From NCBI RefSeq assembly GCF_001659605.2, contig NC_035176.2, positions 20,151,890 to 20,215,889 on the forward strand: a DNA stretch of 64,000 nt, read 5' to 3'. This stretch comes from Manihot esculenta (taxonomy: Eukaryota > Streptophyta > Magnoliopsida > Malpighiales > Euphorbiaceae). Position 1 is the stretch's first letter, and every line of letters begins with the position of its first letter. The notes under the pieces were generated by a model. It was not told where the DNA came from and made no database searches. It worked only from the letters and a program-made list of their open reading frames with translations. Below are positions 46,537 to 59,299 of the stretch, piece by piece. Position numbers and translations under genes: made by a program.

Positions 46537-47531
46537 TAGAGAATTATATTTATTTTTTTTTAAAGCAAAATTACTGATTGTATTAATAAAATTCCATCAA
46601 ATAAAGAGGGATATCATCCCAAACAAAGAGACGATTATGCCTGATAGATTCTCTAGCCAAAGTATGAGCAGGTAGAGTAGCATTACGACAAACTCATCTA
46701 ACAGAAATATCAATTCTAGAGTCTAACAAGATTTACAATTATTCAAAATCAAACCCCTTCATAAGATAATTTGGCAAAAATGCTCATCAAGTGCCTGTCT
46801 AAACCCCTACATAAGATAATTTGGCAAAGATACTCCTCCTTCTTTCTCATCTCTCGAGCATAAATCATTAAAGTCTCCCCAATAAAGCCACAGAAAAGAT
46901 CTTCTACGAGATAAAGTTCGAATAAGGTTTCAAGATTGACGTCGTCGTTGCGATTCCAGAAATCCATAATAACTAGTAAACCTCCATTGAACATTACATT
47001 CCGAAACAACCGAATCAATAAAATTTGAAGAAAAGCAAACCACAGAAACAGATCCATAACCCTTCCACATTAACGAAAGGCCTCCTCCCAATCCTCGTCT
47101 ATTGATTGAGAAACAACCATCAAAATATAAAAAATTACAAAAAAATTCCATATGAGAACTAAGAGCTTTTGTTTCCATCAAAAATAAAATATCGGGCTTG
47201 TAACTAGGAACCAAATCCTTCAATGCATTAACTGTCCGAGAATTACCGCCATAAATCTGCCAAAGAGGTCTACATATTCTGAAAATTGATTGGATTGTAT
47301 GTGAGAAACATTCCCACTATACAGAAATCATAAGTGATGATCGGAATAACTCTGGAGCTCTTAATAGGGACAACAACATCTTCTTTTTCATAGATAGTCA
47401 ATTGACGCAGATCGTCTTCCATGGGGAAGGGGAAAGAAGAAGTTAGGTCTAAGGAAGGGGAAAAGGCGAGAGTATCGAGTCACAAACGGACTACAGAGGA
47501 AAATTAATGTATATAGAGAATTATATTTATT
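46537..47531 (-). mobile_element. Internally deleted plant LINE (L1 type), 46555-47513, with 18-bp target duplication
   Basis: TAGAGAATTATATTTATT occurs at 46537-46554 and 47514-47531, the flanking duplication. The insertion reads on the minus strand. Near 47420 is an ATG followed by a start resembling plant LINE ORF1 (MEDDLRQLTI, FCIVGMFLTYNPINF). This joins directly to the N-terminal half of the endonuclease (PDILFLMETK near 47190, GGLSLMWK near 47060, WRFTSYYG near 46975). That then jumps to the C-terminal end of ORF2 (46620-46700) and an A-rich tail (T-rich at 46554-46560 on the plus strand). Most of ORF1 and all reverse transcriptase are missing, yet both ends are present. The deletion therefore predates or accompanied insertion, and a full LINE must have supplied the enzymes. 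Confidence 0.82.
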
Positions 47532-48880
47532 ATTGAGTTAATTGGATTAAATTTTATGTTCTATAATTTTTGGTATTCTTCAAAAATATTTTTTCAGATT
47601 TATAGTTTTGAAAAATTACTTGATCTGAAATCAAAAAATGTTTTGAATTCTTTGATAAGGATAATTTTGTTGGAAATTAAAAAAAAATATTTTTAAAATT
47701 TGCAAAACTGCTAAACCACCCACAGTATCACAGTTTTAGATTTTAGCAATCGTCTAAAACCGTGCGGCACTTAGTTTAAACACCTTCAAGCCAAGTCAGC
47801 TTTTAGGATCACCTGATATTCTGTGAATATGAACAACTTCGTGAGTTAAGGTTATATAAGTAAATAACAAAGCCAACAGGCCGCATTCAATTAGAAGCCT
47901 CATCATAGACTCGATAGATAAGAATTGAATATGAAAATTTATGAACAGACTACTTTTTTATTTCAAGGGCAAAATAGTAATTATACATTATCATTGACCT
48001 GACTATTACAATTATTCTCATATTTTTTTAGATAGGGGAACGGTCTACAAGCAGTGAAGGCACAGCTCAGGTACTCCATATGCCTACGGTAGCCAATTGG
48101 GTCTAACTCTTACTAGTGGCCAACTAGTCACTTCCCTCTTAGAAACAACTAGGCTTATAGTAAGAGGAAATATCAACATGTCTCATATGACACCCCCTAA
48201 AATAAATATATAGAAAAGAATTATAACAAATTATTTTACCTTTTATACTAATTGATCCCAATATTATTTATTGAGAATTTAAATATTGAAAAATTACGAT
48301 TTTAATCCTTAAAAACTCTATGATCCTGAGACAAGGCTTTCTGCGGGCCACTCGCGGCCACCACCTAGTTGTCTGGTAGCAGGCGCACAACCGGTCTCTC
48401 GACCGTCGCGTGCTTGCCCGGCTTTAAAATTTATATAATTATCTGTATTATACTTTTATTTTAATGATAAATAACCTATTATAAAAGACGATAATAAAAC
48501 TTTATTGGACTGGAATAGCTTGAGAAGGAAAATTTCTGAAGACTCGTAGAGAACAACCATAATTCTTTTATGTTTATTGCTGCAAAAGATACTAGAGACT
48601 AGCTGGTTTACTAAATTTACTAAATAAAATTAGTTCTATATTTTGTCAAAAACATTTGCTCTCCTTAATTTGAATTCCTGGATTCGCCACTACTAAACCA
48701 AGCAAACAAAAATCCAACACTTACTGGTAACCTTTCCTAAGTCGAGTCAACTCCAACCAAATAAGAACTAAATTTACAAATAGAAGATGTCAATTGATTG
48801 TAAAGAATGGTGATAATTAAATAAAATAATAACTCATAGATAAATTTATTTTTCTAACATGTACAAATGAATCACAGTGA
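47532..48880. other. Old retrotransposon leader and unassigned sequence
   Basis: 47532-47720 looks like the AT-rich leader downstream of the copia LTR interrupted by the LINE. The rest shows no convincing frame. A GC-richer patch at 48330-48425 (GCGGGCCACTCGCGGCCACC region) is distinct in composition, but its origin is unknown. Sequence just below 49185 would be the 3' untranslated region of the ARAD1-like gene; the exact polyadenylation site is not evident. Confidence 0.35.
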
Positions 48881-49184
48881 AAAAGTAATTGGATTTTGCA
48901 GCTGCTGATTATGTGCTTTATAGCATACAAAATATAAGAGAGCTTATGGGATATAAAAATGGAAATCTACAACAAAGTACGCAAGAAACCTTGTCGAGAC
49001 TATTCCATGACACGGGGTGGGTGACTAAAACCACCTACCAAAGGAGCTCGAGCCTCTACTGTATCCTGTCAAATAAGAAGCATGCAGTAATTTCTGCTTC
49101 TTCAAGAGCTAGCCACGCTCAGATATGTGGAGAGAGTACATTGGATCCCCAAATATATCAACTTCCAAAGTAACAAAGCAGGCA

Positions 49185-52100
49185 TCATACGGAGGTGATA
49201 ATCCCACTTTGATTTGTACACAAACAAGAACATTCTGGTTCGCTCGACTCCCTCTTGACCAGCCTTTTGTCACGATTAATCATTAATTTTACAAGGGGTA
49301 GCTTATGTGCAACTTCACGCCATATTTCATTCACAGTTACATTTGAATTGCCATAATCAAAGCATCGTCTCACCTGTACAACACAAATCAAATTGCAAAA
49401 TCATAACCATACAACTGAAATTATCATATACTTCAATCACTCAGCACAAGACTTCAAAATAAGATAAATGGAACAAAAATATAATCCAGTAGGCCCTTAT
49501 GAAGCTAATCTGCAAATTTACAGGGCACGAGCTCCTATGAAGTCTGTAGATGACCATCACTACAATGAACGACCTTAGTTTGAACAAAAAAAGCACAATT
49601 AAGATTTGACAACAAAGATTCACAACAGCTTATCAAAGCATTGCAGATAACAAGCGCAACAATGATTAATCATGTGCACATTACACCAAATATAAATAAA
49701 CACACACTTTGCTCGCAACAAATGCAATATCCTAGTTTACACTTAAGCTTAAGGGAAGTATATCATCAGATTGGCTCTCTATCCACTTTTAAGGTTATAA
49801 GATGAAAACATGTGGCCAGTTTGATCAATCAAGAACCATATACTAAAATGAAATCTTGATGCAACATGCCAGGTTTATATACATATTACTTTCCTTTCAT
49901 CTCAGTAGTGCCATTTTGCCTTCACATGTTTTCCATAAACAGCATGACAATCAGTAATCAATGAAATGATGAAAATACCAGCTTAAAAAAGGCATAAGGA
50001 ATATCTTGCCTCTCTATAAAACTGTAAAGGTGATATTTTCCCATGCTACCCATGTATACTTATCTCTCTCCTTCCAAACAATCCAATTGATGGAGAGGAA
50101 CAAATTATTCACAATGTGATATGCAGAACCAAAAGGTCCGCATCTGATAGGACTAGTGAGTAGCGAATGATGGATTGAACAAATTCATCAGGAATAGATA
50201 CTCATATGGTCATAACCTGCGATAGACATTCTAGGAGTCATAAAAATTGTGAGTATACACTTAGCTCCGGTAGGGACATCTTGCATTGGTAGCATAATGC
50301 CGTAACTAATAAGAAAAATATGGTTACGTAGAAAGAAAGAAAATAAACAGAGATTGGGCATAATAAAATAGTTAAGCTCTTGTTCATATCAGTGTTATTA
50401 AGGAGCGAGGCGACACCTTTTTGAAAAAGGCAACCAAGCCAATTTTTTTTATATTTTAAATATATATGTATAATTAATATAAAATTTTTTATATATTTAG
50501 TTAGATTAAAATATATAAACTATAGTTAGTAATAAATTATATCTATATATAATGTATAAAATATTAATATTAATTTTCTAATATAAAAATAAAATTAAGA
50601 AAAAAATAAAAACTATAATTATTATAATTATAAATAGTATATAATTAATTGTATAAATAGTTAAATAATAATAAAATAATCTATATAATAAATAATAATA
50701 ATATTTGATATAGAATATAATTCTAATATAGAATATAAAATAATAACATAATATATATAATAAAATAATAATAAAGTATATAAATAAATATTATTTATCA
50801 TATATTAGTAATTTTCTAAAAAATGAAGATAAGTTGAAAAGATTTCATGTCTTTTCTCCTCCCGAAGGAAAAGAAGTGACTTTTTAAATATTGTTTACAT
50901 TACTTTCCTTCCTCCTCCTCCTTGTCCTCTGCTTCTTTCTTCTTTCGCTATCGAAAACAAAATGTTGCAGGTGATGGCACCAAGCGATGCCTCGCCTGCC
51001 TAGCACCTTCAACAACATTGGTTCACATCCTTCCAATTTAGTCAAATGCTCTATGCCATACTCTCATATTGAAAGGAAAATTTCATTGTCATTGCTGAGC
51101 TTCGATAACCGCTAAAACACTGAAAGGCGCCAAGCGAGGTACCTCTCTCTAAGGCGCTCACCTCAAAGAGAGAAGCGCTAGACAGACGAGGCATCACCTG
51201 GCGCCATTTCCTGCAGCATTTTGTTCCCCGTAGCCCAAAAAAAAGAGCAGAAGGTGGTCTGTGGGAAAAAAAGAAGCAAAGGAAAAGGAAGAGGAGGAAA
51301 ATACATCGTTAGAAGAGAAAGTAATGTAAATAATGTTTAAAAAGTCTTTTTCCCTTTGAGAGGAGAAGAGACATCAAATCTTTTTTACTTTTCTTCATTT
51401 TTTTCGTTGTCATTAGTGACATATAATAAATTTTGGTATTAGTAATATATAATAAATAATATTTATTTATAAATAATAGGAAAAATTACTTTTTCATCAC
51501 TAAAATATAGTATAATTAACAAATTTGTCCCTCTATTTTAAGACCCAACACTTTAGTCCCTGAAAGTTAATTCAGTTAAAATCTGTTGTTCCTCAATAAA
51601 AAATATCGTTAGTGAATGGAGAAATGACTGAAGTACTCTTTTATTCTTCTTTCTCTTTACACTCAATACATTCTATCTTTATGTTCACCTTTTCACAGCT
51701 AAAGAATACGGAACAGAGTCTTTTCACAAATTAAAGCACCAACTCAAATCTCAAACTAAATCAAAATTTAAGATTCAAACTCAATAATCTAACAAAAATC
51801 AAAATAGATAAAATTCAAATTATAAAAAATAAAAAAAATCAAAACCCAACGGAATAATCATTACTTCTGTTGCCCACTAATCGTGCATTGTTTGATGATC
51901 CATCGCCTGAACCTCATCGTCACTCATTGCTGCCTTTTACTAGTCGATCCATCGATCGTGGCTTGGTGGGTCACAGCCGCCATCGCATGCGTCTTGGTCG
52001 ATCACCATCGCACTATTGCTCACCATCTCACACCATTAGTCGTCGGCCATTGCTCGCTGCTAGTTGTGGACTGCTGCTTGCTGTGGTCCTTCACTCCTCC

Positions 52101-55100
52101 ATCTCCTTTGACCAGGCATGAATAATGAACAAGATTTGGGAATTTGAAGAGAATGAAGATGATTTAAGGATTTGAAAATGAATGAAGAGAATTTGAAAAT
52201 TTGAAGGGGTAAGTAATTTTTATCATTGATAATGGTATTTTTGGAACTATTTTTTAGTCTCTTTCATAGACCAAGTTTAAATCATTGACTTAGAATTATT
52301 AGACGGAGGAACCTCTAATTTTGACGAAATTAAACCTTAAGCAGTAAATTATTGGGTTCTAAAAATAGAGAGATAAATTCATTAATCATGCTATACCTCA
52401 AGGACAAAAAAGTAATTTTTCCTAAATAATATCTATCTATTCATAAATAATATTAATTTCTTTAGTTATATTCATATACTTTATTATTATTTTATTATAT
52501 ATATTTTGTTATTATTCTATATTCTATATTAGAATTATATTCTATTATCAAATATTATTATTATTTATTATATAGATTATTTAGGCAAAAGGTCCATTTT
52601 ATCCCTTTAATTGTTAACCAATAATCAATTAAGCCCTTAAAGTTTAGTTGAGTCTAATCAAGCCTCTCAACTTTCAATTTTGACCTAATAAATCCTGCAT
52701 ATTATAATTTTAGTACTATTATGTCCAAATCAATACCATGACTATCACAGACAGAAAACTCCGTTAAATATTCATCCTTTAAAATATTTTAAAAGTTTTA
52801 AAATTGAAAATTAAAAACACAATTCATCTTCATCTCAAGAATCTCATTTTGCAAAACTAAAAGACTAAGAATCCAACAAAGAATCATAGTAGCCAAGAAC
52901 TCAATAACAAAAATAAAGTTAAAACCAACAGCAAAAAATAAGAACCAAAATTCAATAGCAAAACAGAAAGTAGAGCCAAGAACAAAATAAAAATTGAGAT
53001 TCAAAACAATATAACATTCTAAGTGATGCGGAACTCAGGATCAACATGTGATTCTAAGGAAGACTCTTTATCTTCTTTAAGCAAAAGTCCTGTCAAGTTG
53101 GAAAAAAAAATTGAAAACTTTCCATTCAACTGGTGCTCTTCAACAAGCAATAAAATTGGGTGTATTTATTATTGCCATAGAGCAATTAATTCTCATTATG
53201 CAACAAAAGGGGTTTTCTCTAATGGATCTCTTCGCCATCATATAGAAGTTGTCATTCCTTCAAACGAGAGAAGCTTTGTGTTTTGGATGGATAAATGGAT
53301 GATAATGGCAGAGAAGATGAGATTGTTTGGGATTTAGGGATGTTAATGATGAAGGTAGAGATGGAACTAGAGTGAAATTGGTTTTTTTTTCTTTTTGGAT
53401 TTTAAGGTGTTCATACCTTTCTTTAATTTAATTATTTAAAAATAAAATTAATATTTTATTCATAAAAAAATTTACTTTACTAATTTTGTTGACTCTGTTA
53501 ATTTAACACCATTAAATTTATATTTATTAGGCTAAAATTGAAAGTCAAGGGGTTTGATTGGACCCAAAAAAAACTTTACGAGCTTAGTTGACTATTAGTT
53601 AATAGTTAAAGGGTATGGGCCTTTTGCCATTATTATATTATTATTTAACTATTTATATAATTAATTATATATTATAATAATTATAATTTTTATTTTTTTA
53701 TAAATTTTATTTATATATTAAGAAATTAATATTAATATTCTATATATTATAAATAGATATAATTTATTACCAACTATAATTTATATATTTTAATCTAATT
53801 AAATATATAAAAAAGTTTATATTAATTATACATATATATACATGTATATTTAAAATATATAAAAAAAATGGGCTTGGTCACCTCTTTTAAAAAGGCATTG
53901 CCTCGCCTAAGGCGATAGGAAGCTCTATCGTCTTAGTGTCTTAGTGTCACCTCTCGCCTTAATAACACTGGCTAAAATGTTCCAGTTGTAACACATGTAA
54001 CTTACACTAATCAACAAAGTAACGAGTAGGAAACTTATGTACAAAATCCTTCCAAATTCGATAGCTATGCAGAAGAATTGTACAATTATTCTTAGTTGTT
54101 TGTTACTCTTCCCTAATTATTTAGCAGGGTTGCAGGGGAAATGAGATTGAGGGGGAAGAGAGAGAGAGAGAGAAGTGGAAGGAAAGGAAGCTCAAGTAGG
54201 TAGGACTGGCTAGACCCTTCAGCTTTCTGCTATGGTTATCAGTAATTAGTTAAATCTTCAGTTTACATTTGGTCTAAGCCTACAATCATCCTTGCATTAA
54301 GGTGGACACAAGCTCAAGTTGTAGAACCAACCTCTCAGCAAGAAAAAAAAAAAAAAAAAGAGATGGCTAAGTACAATAGACAACTCTCTGTAACTTTCAT
54401 GAAGCCAGGAACATCAAGTACAATTTTACCCATGTATTTAGATGTCAAACGGCATTTCATATTTAACCACTACAATATTAGAAGAAATAGAAGTATAAAA
54501 TTTACTATTAAGCCAAGCAACCAACCCTCTCAAATATAACCTACAAGTGATTAAAATCACTAGTCCTTTATATGAGTCAAAAGCACAAAACCACAGGATT
54601 TTCTTTTTGTACTGCCACCCAAAAAAGGTCTAAGAACTACTAAAGTTCCTTTAAAAGGCTAAAACAATTTTTTCACATGTTGAAAAAAATATATATTCAG
54701 CAACAGCCAATAGGGACAAGAAAAAAGTTTGAAAAGAAGAGAGAAGACCAGAAAATTTGTTAATAATGCATAAAACAACTACTTACCTCTTTCAGCTCTT
54801 TCTGATATTCCAGAATCCTTTTTGTTGTTATTTTTCTTAGCATTTTAACTAAATATCCTGGCTTTAGAGAAGCTGTTGTTCCCACAAAGATTGCAATCTT
54901 TGTGTAGTCTATATTATATTCAAAAGGTAGCTCAATGCCATCACTGACTATGACTGGAACACACAAGCTAACAATAGCGTCAAAGAGTCGGCAAGCTGAT
55001 GGAGTATCACCAGCAGGATTCAAACAAAATTTTGAGGTATGCATGCCTCGTGAAGCTGCACGTCTACTCTCCCTAGATTGTGTTCCATGTTTTATTATGA

Positions 55101-56617
55101 CATCCTCTTCATTTTCCAACATTTGAAAAAGCAAATCACGAATTTTGCCTCCCTACAACAGAAAATTTGATCAAATAAGTAAGATGACAGATTATCCCTT
55201 CCTAACTATAAGTATCAGTCAGGATGAAATTCTTCTATAAAATCACAAACACACATCATATATGTATCACTGTCAGAACAAGACCAGCCAAAATCATACC
55301 ACAAAATAAGAATGGCATTCCAACAAAAGAAAAGATAAGTACAGAAAGTGTGAAAAACATATGGAGTAGTATAAAATGATGAATACATAAAATTCAACCT
55401 CTCAAAACCAATAGAATTTTCTTGCATAAAATTTTGAAGCTACTATCTGGGCCAAAAATATGATAAATGAATAGCTAACATGCGAATGCCTTACCAAGCA
55501 GCTAAATTGAAGGTAGAATCCAAACCAAATACATACATGCCGCCCAAGCTTAAATTGAATAGCTAACATGAGAAATGAATAGCTAGAATTTTATTTGAAG
55601 GGCTTATATTGATTACAGATCTTCCCCAACCATCATACTACGATCAGTGTCCCATACAATTCAGACCGTAATATAAAACCTTGCACTTCAAAACAAAACA
55701 AAACAAAACATTCAGAAATAATGACAATATAAGAAAAGTGAACGGCAACTTACGTCTTTACGATATCGATTTCCCATAAAAAACAATAGCGTTTTCCGAT
55801 CCTTAACGCCAATATCCCCATTATAAGTATTGATTCTATGAGCGTAAGGTATGATCACATCCTTCACCAGCGAACCCTGGTCGGGTCGAACTCGTCCAAA
55901 ATCCGATAATAACAGAATTGCGCTCTTGACCTTGTCTAGGACCCGGTATAACGCATTTGGATCTCCCGCTATGATCACGTGATCTCTCCCACGATTCCTC
56001 CTCCAGTACACCTGCTTCTCCAGCCACTTCACCAACTGCTCCTGCATGTCCTCGTCACTGTACTGAGGAACTGAAACCGGCTCGGCTCCAGCCGGTCGAA
56101 TCGGGTTCACTATCAAACTCAGAGATGAAAATACAGGAACATAAAACAAGTCAGCTTCGTCAGGATCATCGACTTTGATTAAGGGTGAACCGATTCTATC
56201 TCGTTCGGGCCGGTTCAGATCCGAGAACAAGTGCCATTCCCCCATGTGCTGGTGGCCGGGGTACTTAGCCTGCGACGCATCTTTAGACCCACGCGCTAGC
56301 GCGTGTTGCTCGATTATGCCCGTAGTGAACTTTTTCGGGAGATCGTACATGAAAATCTTAACCTTATTGACATCACTTTTAGCCACTTCGCCGGGAAAAC
56401 CAAAGTTGTCTCGTGAATGGTGTTCGGCGAATAAGGAGGAAGGGAAGATGGTGGGATTGAAGAAGGTATTTAAGAGGGCGTAGATGGCGAGGATGGAGAA
56501 AGCAGACAAAACTATGGTTTGTTTGAGAAGAGAAGATTTTCGCGCCATTGAGAATTGGGCAATGGCATTTCGATTTGGGGATTTAGGTTTTCTAATTTTG
56601 GAGGATCTCTCACTCAT
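49185..56617 (-). CDS. ARAD1: ARAD1-like GT47 arabinosyltransferase (exostosin family), three exons, 472 aa
   Basis: Exons: 55754-56617 (288 codons), 54787-55152 (122 codons) and 49185-49373 (62 codons plus stop). Introns 55153-55753 and 49374-54786 have GTAAGT donors and AG acceptors and fall between codons. The protein has a short cytosolic tail, one membrane anchor (about 35-53) and a luminal exostosin/GT47 domain from about 87 ([11 protein letters not shown]). It includes [33 protein letters not shown] and, in exon 2, [20 protein letters not shown] and [17 protein letters not shown], and ends [15 protein letters not shown]. From memory, Arabidopsis ARAD1 (447 aa) is collinear with the same C-terminus and begins MARKSSLL, which here is Met24 (56548), so the true start may be there. 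ARAD1 works in the Golgi adding arabinose to pectic arabinan. ARAD2 or another close GT47 member is the alternative. No disabling change is seen. Confidence 0.93.
51479..52422. mobile_element. Non-autonomous MULE, 944 bp, with perfect 9-bp target duplication
   Basis: TAAATAATA flanks it at 51470-51478 and 52423-52431. The ends start GGAAAAATTACTTTTT in inverted orientation, and similarity between the two ends extends about 100 bp. A 9-bp duplication with long terminal inverted repeats is the mark of Mutator-like elements. The interior has a GC-rich block (about 51870-52125) unlike the AT-rich surroundings, with two overlapping frames of about 80 codons. No transposase is present, so movement needed enzymes in trans. 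Confidence 0.85.
52584..53628. mobile_element. Second long-TIR element in the foldback arm, 1,045 bp
   Basis: The ends begin GGCAAAAGG and are similar in inverted orientation for about 110 bp, including a TCAACTTTCAATTTT-like block. The AT-rich flanks (GATTATTTA left, ATTATTATA right) do not give a clean duplication. Comparison with the uninterrupted left arm (about 50650-50690) confirms insertion. The size and long inverted ends suggest a non-autonomous MULE. A 104-codon plus-strand frame at 53023-53337 has no recognised product. Confidence 0.78.
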
Positions 56618-59299
56618 TGCGGTGGCGTGGGGCTGATGATTGCAGGAAACTGGCCGCAGGGTTATAACATGCGCGGGCAGAGAGGGTTAATAGCTTCCCT
56701 AAGTCAATTACAAAATTCTCCCTATAACAATTTTAATTTTTCAAGTAAACAAATTTTAAAAATTTTGTATTATAATAGTTGTAATTTAAAACTAACTATT
56801 AAATATTAATTAAGATGATAAAATTGTAAGTTTAAATTAAAAAAAAAATATCATCAATCACAAATTAGTTTTTATATTTTTACAAATTCATTAAGACATC
56901 ATTAATTTTTTATTTCTTAAACAATATTGTGTCATTAAATATTTTTAAAAAGTAATTCTACACATAGTAAGTCATTTTTTTCAAACGGTTGACATATGAC
57001 TTTCTTTGAAAAAAAAATATATAATTTGTTATTTCTATTGAAAATTGACTTCTGGAGTTTCTTTTAATTAAATTTAATTGTATTTAATATTTATTATTAT
57101 TTTTATAACTATTTTATTAGCATTTAATTATTTATGGTTATTTTTATTTGATTAGTAATAAAAATATATAATTTAAATTATTAATATTAAAATTTATTTC
57201 ATAAATTTTCAATGATTTTATAAATTTGATTATGATTGATTTTTAATATTTCAATATATATATGTAGAAATTTTTATGCTTGTATAACAACCATTAAAAA
57301 TATTTTTATTCACAGAAAAAAATAATTTAAATTTGTATATAAAGATAAAAAAAAATCAGAAAAGTTCATGGAGTACAATTTTCAATAATTGAAAAAAATG
57401 AAAGAGGATTGATAAATGAAAAAATATTTAAATAGTGATTATAAAAATCATTATTAACTAATTTTAAAATAGCTCAACTTTGTCATTTTAATGGATTAGA
57501 TCCAAAATTAATCTGGTTGAGAAGAAGTTTAACAATAATTTAATAATACTAATAATTAATCATAATTAGTAAAATTAAAATTAAAACAATAAATTAAAAA
57601 TAATAATATAGTATATGTATAGCATGGCTATTTCTTTAGTTCTATTTTTAAAAGTAGATCGATGAATATTGATTTCAATTTTTATAAAAAATATTTTTGA
57701 AATTAAAACCGCACACTCGAGTTGAAATATTTTTCTAATTAAAAAATAAATTAAATTATTATTAAAGAAAATAACTTTGTTTCTTTTAAAAAATACCATT
57801 TATTGAGTTTTAAAAACTTATTAACTCCATTATATTTTTTAAAATGTAAATTTACTAATATTTTTTTAATATTACAATTAAATAATAAAATGTAAATTTT
57901 TATAGAAAATAGTTTTCGCATATAATTTTTTTCAATTTTAATCAAAATTTAATTTTAATAAATCGTTGAAAATATATCAATCAACTTATTATAATCATTA
58001 ATAATGATAACAGAAAAACTTTTTGCAAATAATCTAAATTATATTTATATAATTTTAAAAGAGGAGATTTATTATTTATTTTATAAATGAAATAATTATT
58101 TTATTAAGATAGTGATGATGAAAATTATTGAGGGTGACGGTGAGAACAAACGTAATTAAGATTAATTAGAATGTTTATTGGTTGAAAATGCTTAACAACA
58201 ACATTGATAATAAAATTTAAATGAAAGTGACCAATATATTTTTATATGTTTTTTACCATGCAAGTAACATTGCTTTGAACAAAAATCAATGGGCAATATT
58301 ACATACATATAAATAAAAATAAAAGAAAAGCTAAACTCTATATAAACCCTGTTCACTTGAAAATTTTCTAGAAGTTCAATTCAAGAAAATACTCTAATAA
58401 CCAACTGACAAAATCAAGGGCTTAAAAATCACTTACAAAATCTAATAAAAAATCATATCAGAAAATAATTATCGAGACTCACACTAGAAAGCACAAGGAA
58501 AAAGCCTATCCACTGAAGAAACAACCAATTTTGCAGAAAGACCAAAATGAATTTATAAAAAAATCATTCATGTAATAAAACATAGAAAGAAAAAAAAATT
58601 GTGCCTTGGAGGGTTTTCAAGTTTGCAACTACATCAACAAACTTGCAAATGGGTGAATTTTGGTCAAGAGTGGCTTTAAAGAGATTGGTTATCATATTTT
58701 AAATGAATTTTACAACGATGAAAAAAAAATACTTAGGTATCATTATCTTTTAATAATAGAGATTCGCCACAAATGAATTAGCAAGACACTAAATTAAATG
58801 TCACATTATATGTGGATGATGATAAAATTCTCCAAAATACAAAGATTGATAAGAATTTAACAGAACTAATTAGTGTAAAAAAGATGTGTATTTTGATCAT
58901 AAATGGAGCAAATTGCACTACCATTGCACTATAGTTAACAAATTAAATCTGAAACGTGAAAAGCACCCAACATCTCTTTCATTGCAATGACTAAATAATT
59001 ACAGAGCGGTAAAAGTAAATAAAAACAAGTAATGGTATTAAAAGTAAATAAAAAAAAGTAATGGTATCATTCTCGATGGGAAAGTATTCTAATGAAGTCA
59101 TTGTAGGATCTAAAGCATGCATTGGTCGTGATATAAGTGCAAATTTCATTTTACTCCTATAAATTTCTAGGATGACATGCATCAAAAAATTTTTTTATAT
59201 TTATATACATGTAAACTAATCATACTTATAAATCAATAAATTTGCATAATTTTTTTCATTAGCTAAAATTTGTTATAAAACTAGAAAAAACACACAACA
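56618..59299. other. AT-rich intergenic DNA; ARAD1-like gene promoter at its left end
   Basis: 56618 to roughly 56720 is GC-richer and would hold the 5' untranslated region and core promoter of the minus-strand gene; no clear TATA box was identified. From 56720 to 59300 the DNA is very AT-rich with only short chance frames and no recognised transposon ends. Confidence 0.45.

Larger units (their letters stand above)
50390..53970. mobile_element. Foldback (long inverted-repeat) element with two nested insertions
   Basis: The ends read CAGTGTTATTAAGG (50390) and, inverted, CAGTGTTATTAAGG (53970). The left arm, 50390 to about 51010, is matched in reverse by three pieces on the right: about 51180-51478, 52423-52583 and 53629-53970, separated by the two inserted elements. 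Removing the insertions leaves about 1.6 kb, mostly two arms of roughly 600 bp around a short GCGCCAAGCGAGG-rich centre. Flanking 8-mers GTTCATAT and GCTAAAAT agree at 5 of 8 places, so an 8-bp duplication, and hence an hAT-type origin, is possible but unproven. It carries no gene of its own. Confidence 0.8.
49374..54786 (-). other. Intron 2 of the ARAD1-like gene, 5.4 kb, transposon-filled
   Basis: GTAAGT follows exon 2 (54781-54786 on the plus strand) and TACAG precedes exon 3 (49374-49378). Nearly 3.6 kb of the intron is the foldback element with its two guests. The remaining stretches, 49374-50389 and 53979-54786, contain no recognised gene. Without the transposons the intron would be about 1.8 kb. 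Confidence 0.88.

Noticed and set aside
46304..46675. 123-codon plus-strand frame
   Set aside because: It spans the end of the old copia LTR, the target duplication and the LINE tail, so it is a chance frame across a junction.
48889..49173. 94-codon plus-strand frame next to the ARAD1-like gene
   Set aside because: It lies antisense to the expected 3' untranslated region, has no family resemblance and no supporting signals.
54760..55134. Separate minus-strand gene starting at MLFQMLEN
   Set aside because: It is exon 2 of the ARAD1-like gene; an AG acceptor at 55153-55154 joins it in frame to exon 1.
55836..56483. Alternative-frame and antisense frames of 63-102 codons over exon 1
   Set aside because: The GT47 frame explains this region fully.
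57581..57945. Minus-strand frames rich in Ile, Lys, Asn and Phe
   Set aside because: Their composition is that of random AT-rich DNA; no motif is present.
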